Assembly: GCF_014174155.1 (NCBI RefSeq)
Contig: NZ_JABEQM010000011.1
Span: 62,001 to 126,000, forward strand
Length of the DNA: 64,000 nucleotides
Origin: Gluconacetobacter tumulisoli
Lineage (GTDB): Bacteria > Pseudomonadota > Alphaproteobacteria > Acetobacterales > Acetobacteraceae
Direction: 5' to 3'
A model generated the notes under the pieces. The model had not been told where the DNA came from. It saw nothing but the letters and a program-made list of their open reading frames with translations, and searched no databases. Below are positions 50,379 to 60,859 of the stretch, piece after piece. The translations under genes and the position numbers were made by a program. The number at the start of each line of letters is the position of its first letter. Positions within the stretch are counted from its first letter, which is position 1.

Positions 50379-53300
50379 CAGACGGTCTCCTTCCGGCGGG
50401 ACGGGCGGTTGTAGATGATTGCGTAAACACAAGGGACGAAGAGAAGGGTGGAAATCGTGGCCACGATCAGCCCGCCGATCACCGCCTTGCCCAGCGGTGC
50501 GTTCTGCGAATTGCTGATCGACATCGGGACCATGCCCACGATCATCGCCGCGGCGGTCATCAGCACCGGCCGGATACGACCGTACCCGGCCTCCAGCGCC
50601 GCCTTCAGCGCGTCGCCGTGGATCTCCAGCCGTTCACGGGCATAGGAGACGACCAGGATCGAGTTCGCGGTCGCCGTGCCCATGCACATGATGGCGCCGG
50701 TCAGCGCCGGGACCGACAGATGGGTGTGCGTCAGGAACAGGCTCCACGCGATGCCGGCCAGCGCCCCCGGCAGGGCCGAGATGATGATGAACGGGTCCAG
50801 CCAGGACTGGAAGTTCACGACGATCAGCAGGTAGATCAGCGCGATCGACACCATCAGGCCGCCGATCAGCTGGTAATAGGCGCTGCGCATCGTGGTCGCC
50901 TGGCCTTCGACATCCACCGCCGCGCCGCGCGGCACGTCGGCGTTCGTCTGCGCGATCACCTTGTTCACCCCCGACAGCACGGTCCCCAGATCGGTGCCTT
51001 CGGCCGACACATAGATGTCGAACGCGGGCATCGAGTTGTAGTGCGAGACCTGGCCCGGCGTGCCGACGGCGCTGATGGTGCTGACCGCGCCCAGCAGCTG
51101 CATGTCGTGGCCGGAGGGATCGCCGTCACCCTTGTCGACCGGGATCGACAGCAGGTCGTTGAAATGCGTCAGCTGGTTCTGCGTGACATAGGTGTTCAGC
51201 AGGAAGGTCACCCCCCAGGCGGGATCGTACCAATAGACCGGATCGACGGTCGAACTGCCCGACAGGGTCATCAGTTCGTTGTCGGCCAGGTCGGCGGCGC
51301 TGATGCCGGTCGCCTGGCTGAACGTGCGGTCGCCCTTCACGAACAGGGTCGGCGTCTTCATCGTCTGCTGCAGCGACACGTCGGTGGCCCCGGGCACCAC
51401 GCGCAGCTTGTTCGTCAGTTCGATGGCGTAGCTATAGAGCTTGGACAATTCCGGACCCGTCACCTTGATGTCGATCGGTGAGGGCGATCCGAAATTGAGG
51501 ATCTTCGCCGTCAGGTCGGCCGGCTGGAAGGTGAAGGCCGTGCCGGGAAAGCTGGCGGACAGGCCCTTCCGCAGCACCGCGCGGTAATCCCACACCGGCG
51601 CTTCGGCCTCGGTCAGCGTGATCGTCAGGTCGCAATCCTGCGTGCCGATGGTGGGCGTGGGAATGAAGGCCTGGTTGTGCGGCGCCTCGGCCAGGCCGCA
51701 ATTGCTGACCACGTCATCGACCTTGCCGGGCAGCAGTTCGTGGATGCGGTCGCTGACCAGCGTCGCGATGCGGCCCGCGACCTCGATACGGGTGCCCAGC
51801 GGCGCGCGCATGTGCATCTGCAGCTGGTCGGACTTGATTTCGGGGAAGAAGTCGCGGCCCGCCACCATGTACAGGCCCATCGACAGCACCGACAGCCCCA
51901 GGAAGACCGACACGAACCGGACACGGTTCTCGATGGAGCGCTGCAGGAACGCCCCATAGGATTCGCGGAAGCTGGTGAAGCGGCGTTCGAACCCGCGCTG
52001 GAAACGCGAGAAGACGTTGCCGCCCTTCAGTTCATCCCCATGCGTATCATGGCCGTGGGCGCCATGGGTCTGCCCCGCCAGCAGGAACTTCGCCATGGTC
52101 GGCACCAGGGTGCGCGACAGGATGAAGGACGCGATCATGGCGAAGATGATCGCCTCGGCCATCGGCATGAACAGCCAGCCCGCGACACCGCCCAGCTCGA
52201 ACAGCGGCAGCCAGACGATGCAGATGCAGGTGGTGGAGACGAAGGTCGCGGTCACGATCTGGTTGGCCGCGTCGATGATCGCGACCTCCAGCTCCTTGCC
52301 CATTTCCAGATGGGTGTCGATATTCTCGATCATGACGGTGGCGTCGTCCACCAGGATGCCGACCGCCAGCGCCAGGCCGCCCAGGGTCATGACGTTGATC
52401 GTCTGCCCCGCCCAGCCCAGCCCGATCACCGCGCACAGGATCGCCAGCGGGATCGAGGTCGCGATGATGATCGTCGAACGCCACGAGCCCAGGAACAGCA
52501 GCACCACCAGGCCGGTCAGGAACGCCGCCGTGACCATTTCACGCAGCACGTCCTTGATCGAATCCTTCACGAAGCCCGAGGCATCGTTGAGGATCGAGAT
52601 ATGGGCCGATGCCGGGATGACCTGCTCCAGCCGCGGCATCAGCGCCTTGACGCCGTTGACGACGTCCAGCGTCGAGGCCTCGCCGCTCTTCATCACCACC
52701 ATGACGACGGCCTGCCGGCCCTTGACCAGCACCAGGTTGGTCTGCGGATGGCCGCCGCGATACACCTCGCCCAGGTCATGCATGTAGATGACCGAGTTGC
52801 CCACCCGCTTGATCGGGATGTTGGCCAGTTCATCCATCGTGCGCGGCTGGGCGTTGGTCGCAACCATCCAGTCCGTGGCGCCGATTTTCTGGTCGCCGGC
52901 CGGGCGGACGATGTTCTGCTTGTCCAGGACGTTCTGCACGTCCATCGCCGACAGATGGTGGGCCTGAAGCTGCTTCTGGTTCAGCGCGAACATCACGAAC
53001 GCGTCCATGCCGCCATACGGATGGGGCACGATGGCGCCCGGCACCGTCACCAGCAGCGTGCGGACGCGGATCTGCGCCAGCTTGAACAGGTCCGACGGCG
53101 TCATGGTGGGCGACGTCAGTTCCAGCGTGATGACGGGAACCGACGATGCTTCCAGCTTCATGATCATCGGCGCCGGGATCTTTTCCGGCAGCTGCATCAG
53201 AACCGTCTGCGAAATCGCGGTAACGTCCGCCTCGGCCGATCCGATATCCGTTCCCGGCTGGAAGAAGATCTTCACGATGCCGCGTCCGTAATACGAATCG

Positions 53301-53551
53301 GACTCCATGTGCTCGATGCCCTCGACCGTCGAGGTCACGCCCTGTTCGTAATTGTACATGACGCGGCCGGCGACTTCGTCGGGCAGCAGGCCGGCATAGG
53401 TCCACACCACGGCGATCGCCGGGATCTTGATGTTGGGAAACACGTCCGTCGGTGTCTTGAAGGCGGACATGACGCCGAACAAGAGGATCAGAATGGACAA
53501 GACGACAAATGTGTACGGCCGTCGCAGGGCCGTCACGACTATTGCATTCAT
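50378..53551 (-). CDS. RND multidrug efflux permease (HAE1/MdtC-like)
   Basis: 1057 aa, first gene of the operon. It starts with NAIVVTALRRPYTFVVLSIL, a helix-1 pattern, and has twelve membrane helices in two halves. The proton-relay acids are in GILVDDATVMIENI (helix 4). Periplasmic porter loops (TYAGLLPDEVAGRVMYNYEQ, PFQPG) and C-terminal helices with GTATANSILVVSYARE complete it. The missing DxxD arrangement of metal pumps favours drugs or organic acids over copper. No regulator adjoins, but dyads lie about 350 bases upstream. Confidence 0.94.
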   Translation of the reverse strand: MNAIVVTALRRPYTFVVLSILILLFGVMSAFKTPTDVFPNIKIPAIAVVWTYAGLLPDEVAGRVMYNYEQGVTSTVEGIEHMESDSYYGRGIVKIFFQPGTDIGSAEADVTAISQTVLMQLPEKIPAPMIMKLEASSVPVITLELTSPTMTPSDLFKLAQIRVRTLLVTVPGAIVPHPYGGMDAFVMFALNQKQLQAHHLSAMDVQNVLDKQNIVRPAGDQKIGATDWMVATNAQPRTMDELANIPIKRVGNSVIYMHDLGEVYRGGHPQTNLVLVKGRQAVVMVVMKSGEASTLDVVNGVKALMPRLEQVIPASAHISILNDASGFVKDSIKDVLREMVTAAFLTGLVVLLFLGSWRSTIIIATSIPLAILCAVIGLGWAGQTINVMTLGGLALAVGILVDDATVMIENIDTHLEMGKELEVAIIDAANQIVTATFVSTTCICIVWLPLFELGGVAGWLFMPMAEAIIFAMIASFILSRTLVPTMAKFLLAGQTHGAHGHDTHGDELKGGNVFSRFQRGFERRFTSFRESYGAFLQRSIENRVRFVSVFLGLSVLSMGLYMVAGRDFFPEIKSDQLQMHMRAPLGTRIEVAGRIATLVSDRIHELLPGKVDDVVSNCGLAEAPHNQAFIPTPTIGTQDCDLTITLTEAEAPVWDYRAVLRKGLSASFPGTAFTFQPADLTAKILNFGSPSPIDIKVTGPELSKLYSYAIELTNKLRVVPGATDVSLQQTMKTPTLFVKGDRTFSQATGISAADLADNELMTLSGSSTVDPVYWYDPAWGVTFLLNTYVTQNQLTHFNDLLSIPVDKGDGDPSGHDMQLLGAVSTISAVGTPGQVSHYNSMPAFDIYVSAEGTDLGTVLSGVNKVIAQTNADVPRGAAVDVEGQATTMRSAYYQLIGGLMVSIALIYLLIVVNFQSWLDPFIIISALPGALAGIAWSLFLTHTHLSVPALTGAIMCMGTATANSILVVSYARERLEIHGDALKAALEAGYGRIRPVLMTAAAMIVGMVPMSISNSQNAPLGKAVIGGLIVATISTLLFVPCVYAIIYNRPSRRKETV

Positions 53552-53893
53552 ATGCGACCTTTTCCCCTGTTCAGGACTTTCTCAGCGGGGGCGTGGACCG
53601 TGGGCGCGCGCCAGCATTCACCCCCGGGGGACGGGGATGGGCCGGACCTGCGGTCCTGTCATGAAATGACGGCGGCACGGTGATGCCCCACAGGGGCCGC
53701 ACCCGCACCGGTCCAGGCACACGCCGTCGCACGCCGATCCCGGAATGACGGGATGGCGGACAGGTGACGACCGGACGGACGTCGCGATGTCAGTCGCTGG
53801 AATCTGGATCTGTCATAATTGGCCTCCCGTGTCGGTGGACGCGCCCCTGCCGGGACACGCTGTCTCAACTCACAGGCTATACATAGGAGTGTT

Positions 53894-53942
53894 TCATAAT
53901 ATGTATGAAAAGATGTTCATGTAGGAAAAACATCTTTCATGA
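53894..53942. promoter_or_regulatory. Overlapping dyads, probable operator of the RND operon
   Basis: TTTCAT (53894-53899) and ATGAAA (53907-53912) form a dyad with a 7-base spacer. The right half also belongs to a longer one: ATGAAAAGATGTT (53907-53919) with AACATCTTTCAT (53931-53942), one base bulged. So three TTTCAT/ATGAAA half-sites are spaced across 49 bases, a layout common for TetR- or MarR-type repressors. Confidence 0.45.
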
Positions 53943-54062
53943 AGGCCGGTTCATCATCCGATCTGTTACAGGACTTTACGGACGCACCGGCCTCAGTGCC
54001 GGGCGCCATGCCTGCCATGTTCGAAATCGAAACGAATTGTTACATGGTCGCGCGGACAGGCA

Positions 54063-54103
54063 GGTCGGGCGTTGCCCGAACTCGCCAGGGCCTGGGGCCC
54101 TGG
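54063..54103 (-). repeat. Dispersed GC-rich repeat, copy C
   Basis: Inverse orientation, with GGCCCTGG, TTCGGGCA and CGCCCGACC in the same order as copies at 56400-56439 and 62101-62140. It lies about 160 bases past the ilvD stop. Confidence 0.55.
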
Positions 54104-54261
54104 ACCCCGATCATGGATCAACGGATTGGTTTCCAAGGGCCGATGGCCTTTGGCGGGGTGCAGGGCTGCGCCCGGAGAGGCGGGTCTGAAATTCGCCCTT
54201 GAAATTCGCCCTGTCGCGCGAGAGTGCCGCGATCAGGCGACGCGGCCTGATCGCGGAGGGA

Positions 54262-56121
54262 TCAGCGTCCGCGACGTTTCAGCTGCGCGACGTCGCGCAC
54301 GGCGCCCCGCGCGGCGCTGGTGGTCAGGGCGGCATAGGCCTGCAGGGCGACGGAGACAACGCGGTCGCGTTCGGGCAGCCAGGCCGCGTCGCCCTTGTCC
54401 TCCATCCGCGTGCGGCGGGCGGACAATTCGGCGTCGGGCAGCGCGGTGCGCAGGATGCGGTTGGGGATGTCGATCTCGATGATGTCGCCATCCTCCAGCA
54501 GGCCGATGGCCCCGCCCTCGGCTGCCTCGGGCGAGATATGGCCGATCGACAGGCCGGCGCTGCCGCCCGAGAAGCGGCCGTCGGTGATCAGGGCGCATTT
54601 CTCCGCCAGACCCTTCGATTTCAGGTAGCTGGTCGGATACAGCATTTCCTGCATCCCCGGGCCGCCCTTCGGTCCCTCGTAGCGAATGACGACCACGTCG
54701 CCCGCCACGATCCGGCCGGCCAGGATCGCCGACACCGCCGCGTCCTGGCTTTCGAAGATTCGCGCTGGGCCGGAGAAGGTCAGCAGGCCGGCCGCCACCC
54801 CCGCCGTCTTCACGATCGCCCCGTCCTCGGCGATGTTGCCGTACAGGACCGCCAGACCGCCATCCTGGCTGAAGGCATGCGCCCCGTCATGGATCGCACC
54901 CGTCGCGCGGTCCAGGTCCAGTTCCACGTAGCGGCTGGCCTGCGAGAACGCCTGGGTCGTGCGCACCCCGCCCGGGGCGGCGCGGAACAGGGTAAGCGCG
55001 TCCGACGGCGCGTCCGGCGCGGCCACGTCCCAGCATTCCAGCGCCTGCGCCAGAGAAGGCGCGTGGACCATCGGCACCTCGCGGTGCAGCAGACCCAGCC
55101 GGTCCAGTTCGCCCATGATGGCGGGGATGCCGCCGGCGCGATGGATGTCTTCCATATGCACGTCGGCCTTGGATGGCGCGACCTTGCACAGATGCGGCAC
55201 CTTGCGCGACAGGCGGTCGATGTCGGCCATGGTGAAGGGGACTTCGCCCTCATGCGCCGCGGCCAGCAGGTGCAGCACGGTGTTGGTCGACCCGCCCATG
55301 GCGATGTCGACGGACATCGCGTTCTCGAACGCCTGCATCGTCGCGATGCCGCGCGGCAGGGCGGTCGCGTCCTCCTGCTCGTACCAGCGACGGGCCAGGT
55401 CGACGATCCGCCGCCCGGCCTCCAGGAACAGGTCGCGCCGGTCGGCATGGGTGGCAACCAGGCTGCCGTTGCCCGGCAGGGCCAGGCCCAGGGCCTCGGT
55501 CAGGCAGTTCATCGAATTGGCGGTGAACATGCCCGAGCACGATCCGCAGGTCGGGCAGGCCGACCGCTCGATGCTCTGCGACTCCGCGTCGCTGACGCGC
55601 GGATCGGCGGCCGAGACCATCGAGGTGATCAGGTCGACATGGCGTTCCACCCCGTCCTGGGTGATGCGCCCGGCCTCCATCGGCCCGCCGGAGACGAAGA
55701 TGGCGGGGATGTTCAGCCGCATCGCCGCCATCAGCATGCCCGGCGTGATCTTGTCGCAATTGCTGATGCACACCAGGGCATCGGCGCAATGCGCGTTGAC
55801 CATGTATTCCACCGCGTCGGCGATCAGTTCGCGCGACGGCAGGCTGTAGAGCATGCCGCCATGGCCCATGGCGATGCCGTCATCGACCGCGATGGTGTTG
55901 AATTCGCGCGCGACGCCCCCGGCCTCGGCCACCGCACCGGCAACCAGCTGGCCCAAATCCTTCAGATGGACATGGCCCGGCACGAACTGGGTGAAGGAAT
56001 TGGCGACGGCGATGATCGGCTTGCCGAAATCGGAATCCTGCATGCCTGTGGCGCGCCACAGGCTGCGGGCGCCGGCCATGTTGCGACCATGGGTCGTGGT
56101 GCGGGAACGATAGCCGGCCAT
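54262..56121 (-). CDS. ilvD: Dihydroxy-acid dehydratase
   Basis: 619 aa, nearly the same length as E. coli IlvD (616). Iron-sulfur ligands fit: C122 in SNCDKITPG and C195 in [11 protein letters not shown], together with the N-terminal [18 protein letters not shown] containing a third candidate ligand region. The C-terminal part holds [20 protein letters not shown] and GRFSGG. It converts 2,3-dihydroxy-isovalerate and -methylvalerate to the keto acids in Val/Ile/Leu synthesis. It stands alone; no other ilv gene is in the window. Confidence 0.96.
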   Translation of the reverse strand: MAGYRSRTTTHGRNMAGARSLWRATGMQDSDFGKPIIAVANSFTQFVPGHVHLKDLGQLVAGAVAEAGGVAREFNTIAVDDGIAMGHGGMLYSLPSRELIADAVEYMVNAHCADALVCISNCDKITPGMLMAAMRLNIPAIFVSGGPMEAGRITQDGVERHVDLITSMVSAADPRVSDAESQSIERSACPTCGSCSGMFTANSMNCLTEALGLALPGNGSLVATHADRRDLFLEAGRRIVDLARRWYEQEDATALPRGIATMQAFENAMSVDIAMGGSTNTVLHLLAAAHEGEVPFTMADIDRLSRKVPHLCKVAPSKADVHMEDIHRAGGIPAIMGELDRLGLLHREVPMVHAPSLAQALECWDVAAPDAPSDALTLFRAAPGGVRTTQAFSQASRYVELDLDRATGAIHDGAHAFSQDGGLAVLYGNIAEDGAIVKTAGVAAGLLTFSGPARIFESQDAAVSAILAGRIVAGDVVVIRYEGPKGGPGMQEMLYPTSYLKSKGLAEKCALITDGRFSGGSAGLSIGHISPEAAEGGAIGLLEDGDIIEIDIPNRILRTALPDAELSARRTRMEDKGDAAWLPERDRVVSVALQAYAALTTSAARGAVRDVAQLKRRGR

Positions 56122-56493
56122 CAGAATGCCTTTCCGTGCATGCGGCAGAGTCCAGTGCGGGGCGGATACAGCAGCAAGGGCCGCAAATCCAGCCCCGCCG
56201 CACGCTGCCTCTTCTTATGTCGTCCCTTATATGGGAGGGTTGCCCCCAACGTGAAGCCACGGGATGCTGCCCGCAATCACGCATTCAAGCCATTTTGCCG
56301 GACGCCACCCCGATTGACGCGACGGCAGGATATCGCCCCGGCCCAATCAAATCGCATATCCCATTGTAAACACATAATTTTATAAGACGAGTGGGATGGA
56401 AGGGCCAAGGCCCTTGCCAGGTTTGGGCAGCGCCCGACCTGCCCTGCCGGCCATGTGATATTATTCGCCGCGCAAAAAGATTAGGGGCGCCGC
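56122..56493. other. 372-base region between ilvD and the DUF3224 gene
   Basis: It holds the ilvD promoter side and, at 56400-56439, copy A of a dispersed repeat with the inner hairpin AAGGGCC-AA-GGCCCTT (56400-56415). No gene supported. Confidence 0.5.
56400..56439 (+). repeat. Dispersed GC-rich repeat, copy A
   Basis: 40 bases, identical to 62101-62140 at 34 positions by direct count. It begins with a hairpin AAGGGCC-AA-GGCCCTT and ends GCGCCCGACC. Confidence 0.65.
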
Positions 56494-56991
56494 ATGCGAC
56501 GCATCACATTTCTGGTTTCAACCCTGCTGGCCGCCCCGGGGGTGCATGTTCATCCACGGTCCCCCGCACCTGCCACTCTTGTCGGAGACCATGCCATGTC
56601 CAGGAAAGCGATCGGCAGATTTGATGTCGAGATAAAGCCCGAAGCGTCCTTCGGGGACGGCATCGGCCGGTTTGTCGTCACAAAACAATTCCATGGCGAT
56701 CTTGAAGGAGCCGGCACCGGCGAGATGCTGGCAATACGCACCGGCACCCCGGGATCCGCCGGATATGTTCTGATCGAGCGGGTGACCGGCACGTTGCAGG
56801 GGCGGTCAGGCAGCTTCGTGCTCCAGCATCATGGCCTGATGGACAGGGGCCGGTCCGAGATGACGGTCACCGTCGTCCCGGATTCGGGCACCGGCGGGCT
56901 GATCGGGATCGCCGGCGACATGACGATCGACGCGGCCGCCGGCCACAGCTACGCATTCGCCTACAGCCTGCCCGCTTCCCCCGAACGATAG
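56494..56991 (+). CDS. DUF3224-like protein
   Basis: 165 aa as drawn; a start at 56596 gives 131 aa, the usual family length, and is about equally likely. The core is the DUF3224 barrel: GRFDVEIKPEASFGDGIGRF, VTKQFHGDLEGAGTGEML, GYVLIERVTGTLQGRSGSF and LQHHGLMDRGRSEMTVTVVP, a small allene-oxide-cyclase-like fold of unknown function. The extra N-terminal segment could be a weak signal peptide (RRITFLVSTLLAAPGV). AGGGG stands before the first ATG, GGAG before the second. Convergent with the second TonB receptor. Confidence 0.8.
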   Translation: MRRITFLVSTLLAAPGVHVHPRSPAPATLVGDHAMSRKAIGRFDVEIKPEASFGDGIGRFVVTKQFHGDLEGAGTGEMLAIRTGTPGSAGYVLIERVTGTLQGRSGSFVLQHHGLMDRGRSEMTVTVVPDSGTGGLIGIAGDMTIDAAAGHSYAFAYSLPASPER

Positions 56992-57007
56992 GCCGAGTCC
57001 AAAAAAA

Positions 57008-57030
57008 GCCGGGTGGCAGGGCCACCCGGC
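57008..57030 (-). terminator. Bidirectional terminator between DUF3224 and TonB receptor genes
   Basis: Perfect 10-bp stem GCCGGGTGGC/GCCACCCGGC, loop AGG. On the minus strand it is followed by seven T residues (A-run 57001-57007), ending the receptor transcript; on the plus strand only TTT follows. Confidence 0.9.
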
Positions 57031-57085
57031 TTTCCCGATCGCATGGTCCGGTCCCGCCCCCGGTATGACAGGGGCGAGGCCGTGA

Positions 57086-59527
57086 TCAGAAGGCGGTGGA
57101 GGCCGTCACGATCGCGGTGAACGGAGCCTGCAGGTAGTAGTAGGGCGAGCCGACGCCGTTGGAGCCGGAAATCGTGCTGCCGTAGACGCCCTTGGTCGCG
57201 TTCAGATTGTTCGCGAAACCGGCGATGCCGCTGCGGAACTTGGCGTTCGTCAGGTTCTGCATGTTCAGCTGGATCTGCGGCCCCTTGAGGAAGCCCATCG
57301 ACCGGAAGCGATAGCCGATATTCACGCTGTCGGTGATGAACTGCGGGATGTACGAGTCATCCATCAGGGTGGCGTACTGCTTGGCGACGTATTTCACGTT
57401 GCCCGAGATGAACAGGCGGCCGTCATCGTAATCCAGGCCCAGAGCGGCCTGCACCTTCGGGCTGCGGATCTGCGTCTTGCCGCGCGTCGGCAGCAGGTCG
57501 TTGACCGTCGCCCCGTTCAGCACGCCGGTCGTCGCCAAATTGTTGTCGATGCGCGCGTCCAGATATTCGAACGTCGCATAGGGGCGCAGATGGAACCACA
57601 GCGGCCGCGTCGCCAGCTGAACGTCCACCCCACGGGTGGTCTGACCGCCGGCATTCACGGTCCGACTGTAATTCGCGCCGCTCGCACCGTCATAGTAGCT
57701 GAGGCTGAGCTGCTTGTTAGTGAAGTTGTAATTGAAGAACGAGACACTGCCGACCAGTAGATCGCCGTTATAGCGATAGCCGATTTCTTCCGAGATCGAA
57801 TATTCCGGCGCCGACGAACCACCAATCTGGGTCTGCTTGCCCGCCGTGCTGAAATAATCGACCAGAGACGTGTTGCTGGGCACGCGGAAATTGGTGGACC
57901 CGGCGACATAGATCTGGTGATGCGAGTTGAAATTCCAGCTCAGGCCGACCTGCGGCAGCGGCTCGGCATTGTGCAGGTTGCGGTTGTAGAGGGCGCCCGG
58001 CGAGTAATCGTAGGTGCGGCGGGTGACCATCGCCTCCTTGAAGCCAAGGTCGATGCGCAGGCGATCGTTGAAATATTTCATCGTGTCGCCGACGAACAGC
58101 ATGTTGATCTGCGTCAGCGTCAGGAAGTCGCGCGCCCGGTACTGGTCGCCACCCGGCACTGTGTAGACATCCTTGGTCCCCCAGATATTCAACGGCTGGC
58201 CGGTCGTCTGGTTCACCATGCCGATCGGCGAATACTGGTCGAGGTTGGAATATTCATACCACCAGCCCGCCGTCAGCGTGTGATGGCTGCCGATCCGGTA
58301 GTTGAACTTCAGCGTGTTGCCGGTGCGGAACTGTTCCTGGTTCGACGGCGCGAAGACGATGGCCTGCGTGCCCGGCGTGACCTGGCCATTCCCGTTCAGG
58401 TCGACAGCCACGGGCTGGTTGCCCATGTAGGTCGATCCCTCGGTCAGGGTGGACCCGCCGGTGCCGTTGCCGATGCCGTGCCAGAAATAAATCGTGTCAT
58501 CGATCGACAGGTTGGGCGTGACGACGATATGCGTCGGCGCCGAGACGATGACGTTACGGAACGGATTGACGTGCAGCTTGTAGTAGGCGGTGTCCTTGAT
58601 GCCGCTGTAATTGGCGTCGTAATTCGTGCTGTACCCCGTCGCGCGGTACTGCGCCAGGCTGGGATTCAGCATGAAATCCGCGACCTGGTCGTTGTACGAC
58701 ACGGTCATGCCGGTGGAGCTGCCGTTCTGGAAATCCTTGATGGCCTTGAAGTCATAGTGGAACTTCTCGATCTGGCCGGGGCCGCGCCAGTTGTTGCCGT
58801 CGGTGTGGCTGAAGGCGAACATGGCGCGCAGGCCGGTGGTGCCGATGTCACCCGAATTCAGGCGCAGGAACTGCCGGTGGGTGTCGAACGACCCGAACGA
58901 GATATCGATCAGGCCGCCGCGCTCGTGGGTCGGGTTGCTCATGGTCGCGGTCACCAGGCCGGCCGACGCGTTCACCACGGGCGAATCGATATTGACCGAT
59001 CCTGGCTGCAACGAGACCGATTCCAGATCCTCGGCTTCCAGCACTTCGTTGGAATAGAACTGGCCGCCGCCGATATCGTTCAGCGGCATGCCGTCCAGCA
59101 GCCAGCCGATCTGCGTCTGGTCCATGCCGCGGACCTCGGTCTGGCCGGAGGTCAGGCCGAACGGGTCCTGGTCGGACACGTTGGCGCTGGGCAGCATGCG
59201 CAGAAGCTGCTGGATGTTGGTCGTCGGCGACTGCTTGGCGATGAAGTCGCGGGTGATGGTCTGAACCGCCTTCGGCTCGGTCTCGACGCGCAGCAGGCCG
59301 CCGCCGGGGGCGCGGGTGCGCGCGCTGCGGCCGGTCACGGCGACCTGCTCGGGCGCCGCGTCGGAATATCCGCCTTTCGCGGTCGGGGCACGGGTGGAGG
59401 CCGGCGAGGTCGTCGCGGAAGTGGAGGACGACGCGGGCGCCACCTCCTGCGCCACGGCGGTCGTGGCGGCAAATCCGCTTATGGCAGTGCTGGCCAGCAG
59501 GATGGTCAGACAGGTGCGAGACAACAT
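57086..59527 (-). CDS. TonB-dependent receptor (second copy)
   Basis: 813 aa. The signal peptide ends AVA-QEV. Plug domain (RDFIAKQSPTTNIQQLLRML, EVRGMDQTQIGWLLDGMPLN) and barrel end in a terminal Phe (TASTAF). It shares the plan and many segments with the receptor at 42096 (VINASxGxV, NNWRGPG/NMWRGPG, TKGVYG near the end), so the two are paralogues. Again no adjacent sigma factor or TonB. A Ser/Thr/Ala/Pro linker follows the signal peptide. Substrate unknown. It is divergent from the phosphodiesterase gene at 59682. Confidence 0.92.
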   Translation of the reverse strand: MLSRTCLTILLASTAISGFAATTAVAQEVAPASSSTSATTSPASTRAPTAKGGYSDAAPEQVAVTGRSARTRAPGGGLLRVETEPKAVQTITRDFIAKQSPTTNIQQLLRMLPSANVSDQDPFGLTSGQTEVRGMDQTQIGWLLDGMPLNDIGGGQFYSNEVLEAEDLESVSLQPGSVNIDSPVVNASAGLVTATMSNPTHERGGLIDISFGSFDTHRQFLRLNSGDIGTTGLRAMFAFSHTDGNNWRGPGQIEKFHYDFKAIKDFQNGSSTGMTVSYNDQVADFMLNPSLAQYRATGYSTNYDANYSGIKDTAYYKLHVNPFRNVIVSAPTHIVVTPNLSIDDTIYFWHGIGNGTGGSTLTEGSTYMGNQPVAVDLNGNGQVTPGTQAIVFAPSNQEQFRTGNTLKFNYRIGSHHTLTAGWWYEYSNLDQYSPIGMVNQTTGQPLNIWGTKDVYTVPGGDQYRARDFLTLTQINMLFVGDTMKYFNDRLRIDLGFKEAMVTRRTYDYSPGALYNRNLHNAEPLPQVGLSWNFNSHHQIYVAGSTNFRVPSNTSLVDYFSTAGKQTQIGGSSAPEYSISEEIGYRYNGDLLVGSVSFFNYNFTNKQLSLSYYDGASGANYSRTVNAGGQTTRGVDVQLATRPLWFHLRPYATFEYLDARIDNNLATTGVLNGATVNDLLPTRGKTQIRSPKVQAALGLDYDDGRLFISGNVKYVAKQYATLMDDSYIPQFITDSVNIGYRFRSMGFLKGPQIQLNMQNLTNAKFRSGIAGFANNLNATKGVYGSTISGSNGVGSPYYYLQAPFTAIVTASTAF

Positions 59528-59681
59528 TGGCCGGAGGGCCCCCTCAAGGATGTATGAACTTGTCCAACTATTCCAGAACGTGAATTTTCCTCAATGCAAA
59601 CTTGACCATTTAGACAAATCGACTTCGTACCTATGACATATATGCAACAGAACCGCGCCGGGCGGCCGAAAGAGTGAGGCG

Positions 59682-60707
59682 ATGACATTAAAAAAAACAT
59701 GTTTATTTCTTTGTTTTTTCATATCCATCTTTTCCCTTCCCCCAACACCGGAAGCCGCGGCGCGGCCGGGATTCGTGGTTACGGTACTGGGCGCGCGGGG
59801 CGGGATGCTGGACGGGAACCTCAGCGCCTACATGATTCGGCCGGCCGGTGACGACCGGGCGGTCCTGTGCGATGCCGGAACGGCGATGGGCGGCCTGGTG
59901 GCGGCCGGCCGGACCGGCGCGCTGGATGACATTGCCGTGCCACGTGGCAGCGGCCTGACACGCCCGGGCTATGTGCTGACGCATACGATTCGCGCCTATC
60001 TGATCAGCCACGCGCATCTGGATCATGTCGCGGGCCTGGTCGTCGCGTCGCCCGACGACAGCGCCAAGCCCATTTATGCCCTGCCCGCGACCCTGGACGA
60101 TTTGTCGGCCCATCTGTTCAACTGGCGCATCTGGCCGAATTTCGGCGATCGCGGTCCGCCGCCCGCGCTGGGCAAGTACCATTATCGCGCACTGACACCG
60201 GGCCGGGCAGAGCCGGTGCCGGACACCGCGATGACCGTCACCGCCTGGCCGCTGGACCATGGCGGCGTCGAATCGACCGCCTTCCTGATCGCCGCGAACG
60301 GGATATCCGTCCTGTACATGGGCGATACCGGACCCGACGCCGTCGAGGGCGGGCACCGCCTGGACGATCTCTGGCGGGCGATCGCACCGGAGGTTGCGGC
60401 ACACCGGCTGAAGGCCATCGTCATAGAGGCCTCGTACGACGACACCCGGCCGGACCGGATGCTGTTCGGCCATATGACCCCGACCTGGGTGGCGGCCACG
60501 CTGCGGGACCTGGCGCGCCAGGCGGGCGGACTGGAATCGCTGCGCGGTCTGACGGTGCTGATCGGCCACGTCAAATACAGCCTGGCCGCCGGGCCTGCAC
60601 CGCAGGAGGCCATACGGCGGGACCTGGTCCGCGACGCGGCACGCAGCGGCCTGGGGGGCGTGCGCTTCCTCATCGCGGAGCAGGGACTGCGCCTGACCGT
60701 GGACTGA
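59682..60707 (+). CDS. Class II cyclic-nucleotide phosphodiesterase, exported
   Basis: 341 aa. Signal peptide of about 26 residues (LFLCFFISIFSLPPTPEAAA). The metal-binding HAHLDH at 110-115 after AYLIS, the later WPLDHGG, YMGDTGPD and GHMTP match the PF02112-type class II PDEs (metallo-beta-lactamase fold). In bacteria such enzymes act on cAMP/cGMP in the periplasm, for scavenging external cyclic nucleotides. AT-rich 5' codons (aaaaaaacatg..) are typical of a signal region. No cyclase is nearby. Confidence 0.88.
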   Translation: MTLKKTCLFLCFFISIFSLPPTPEAAARPGFVVTVLGARGGMLDGNLSAYMIRPAGDDRAVLCDAGTAMGGLVAAGRTGALDDIAVPRGSGLTRPGYVLTHTIRAYLISHAHLDHVAGLVVASPDDSAKPIYALPATLDDLSAHLFNWRIWPNFGDRGPPPALGKYHYRALTPGRAEPVPDTAMTVTAWPLDHGGVESTAFLIAANGISVLYMGDTGPDAVEGGHRLDDLWRAIAPEVAAHRLKAIVIEASYDDTRPDRMLFGHMTPTWVAATLRDLARQAGGLESLRGLTVLIGHVKYSLAAGPAPQEAIRRDLVRDAARSGLGGVRFLIAEQGLRLTVD

Positions 60708-60859
60708 CCGGCGGCCGCCCGCCGGGCAGGATGGTCACACGATTATGAAGAGCGGCGGCCGTTCCCCGCGCGCGCCGTACAGCCATTTCTTCCGTTACCA
60801 CCGATACGCATACATGAACCGCGCCGGCGAAGCGCGGACCGAACGGAGGAGTGAATCCC

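Larger units (their letters stand above)
53552..54261. other. 710-base intergenic region upstream of the RND operon
   Basis: No supported gene. The centre (53870-53950) is AT-rich and holds overlapping dyads listed separately. A GC-rich inverted copy of a dispersed repeat lies at 54063-54103. It should contain the RND promoter on the minus strand. Confidence 0.5.
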
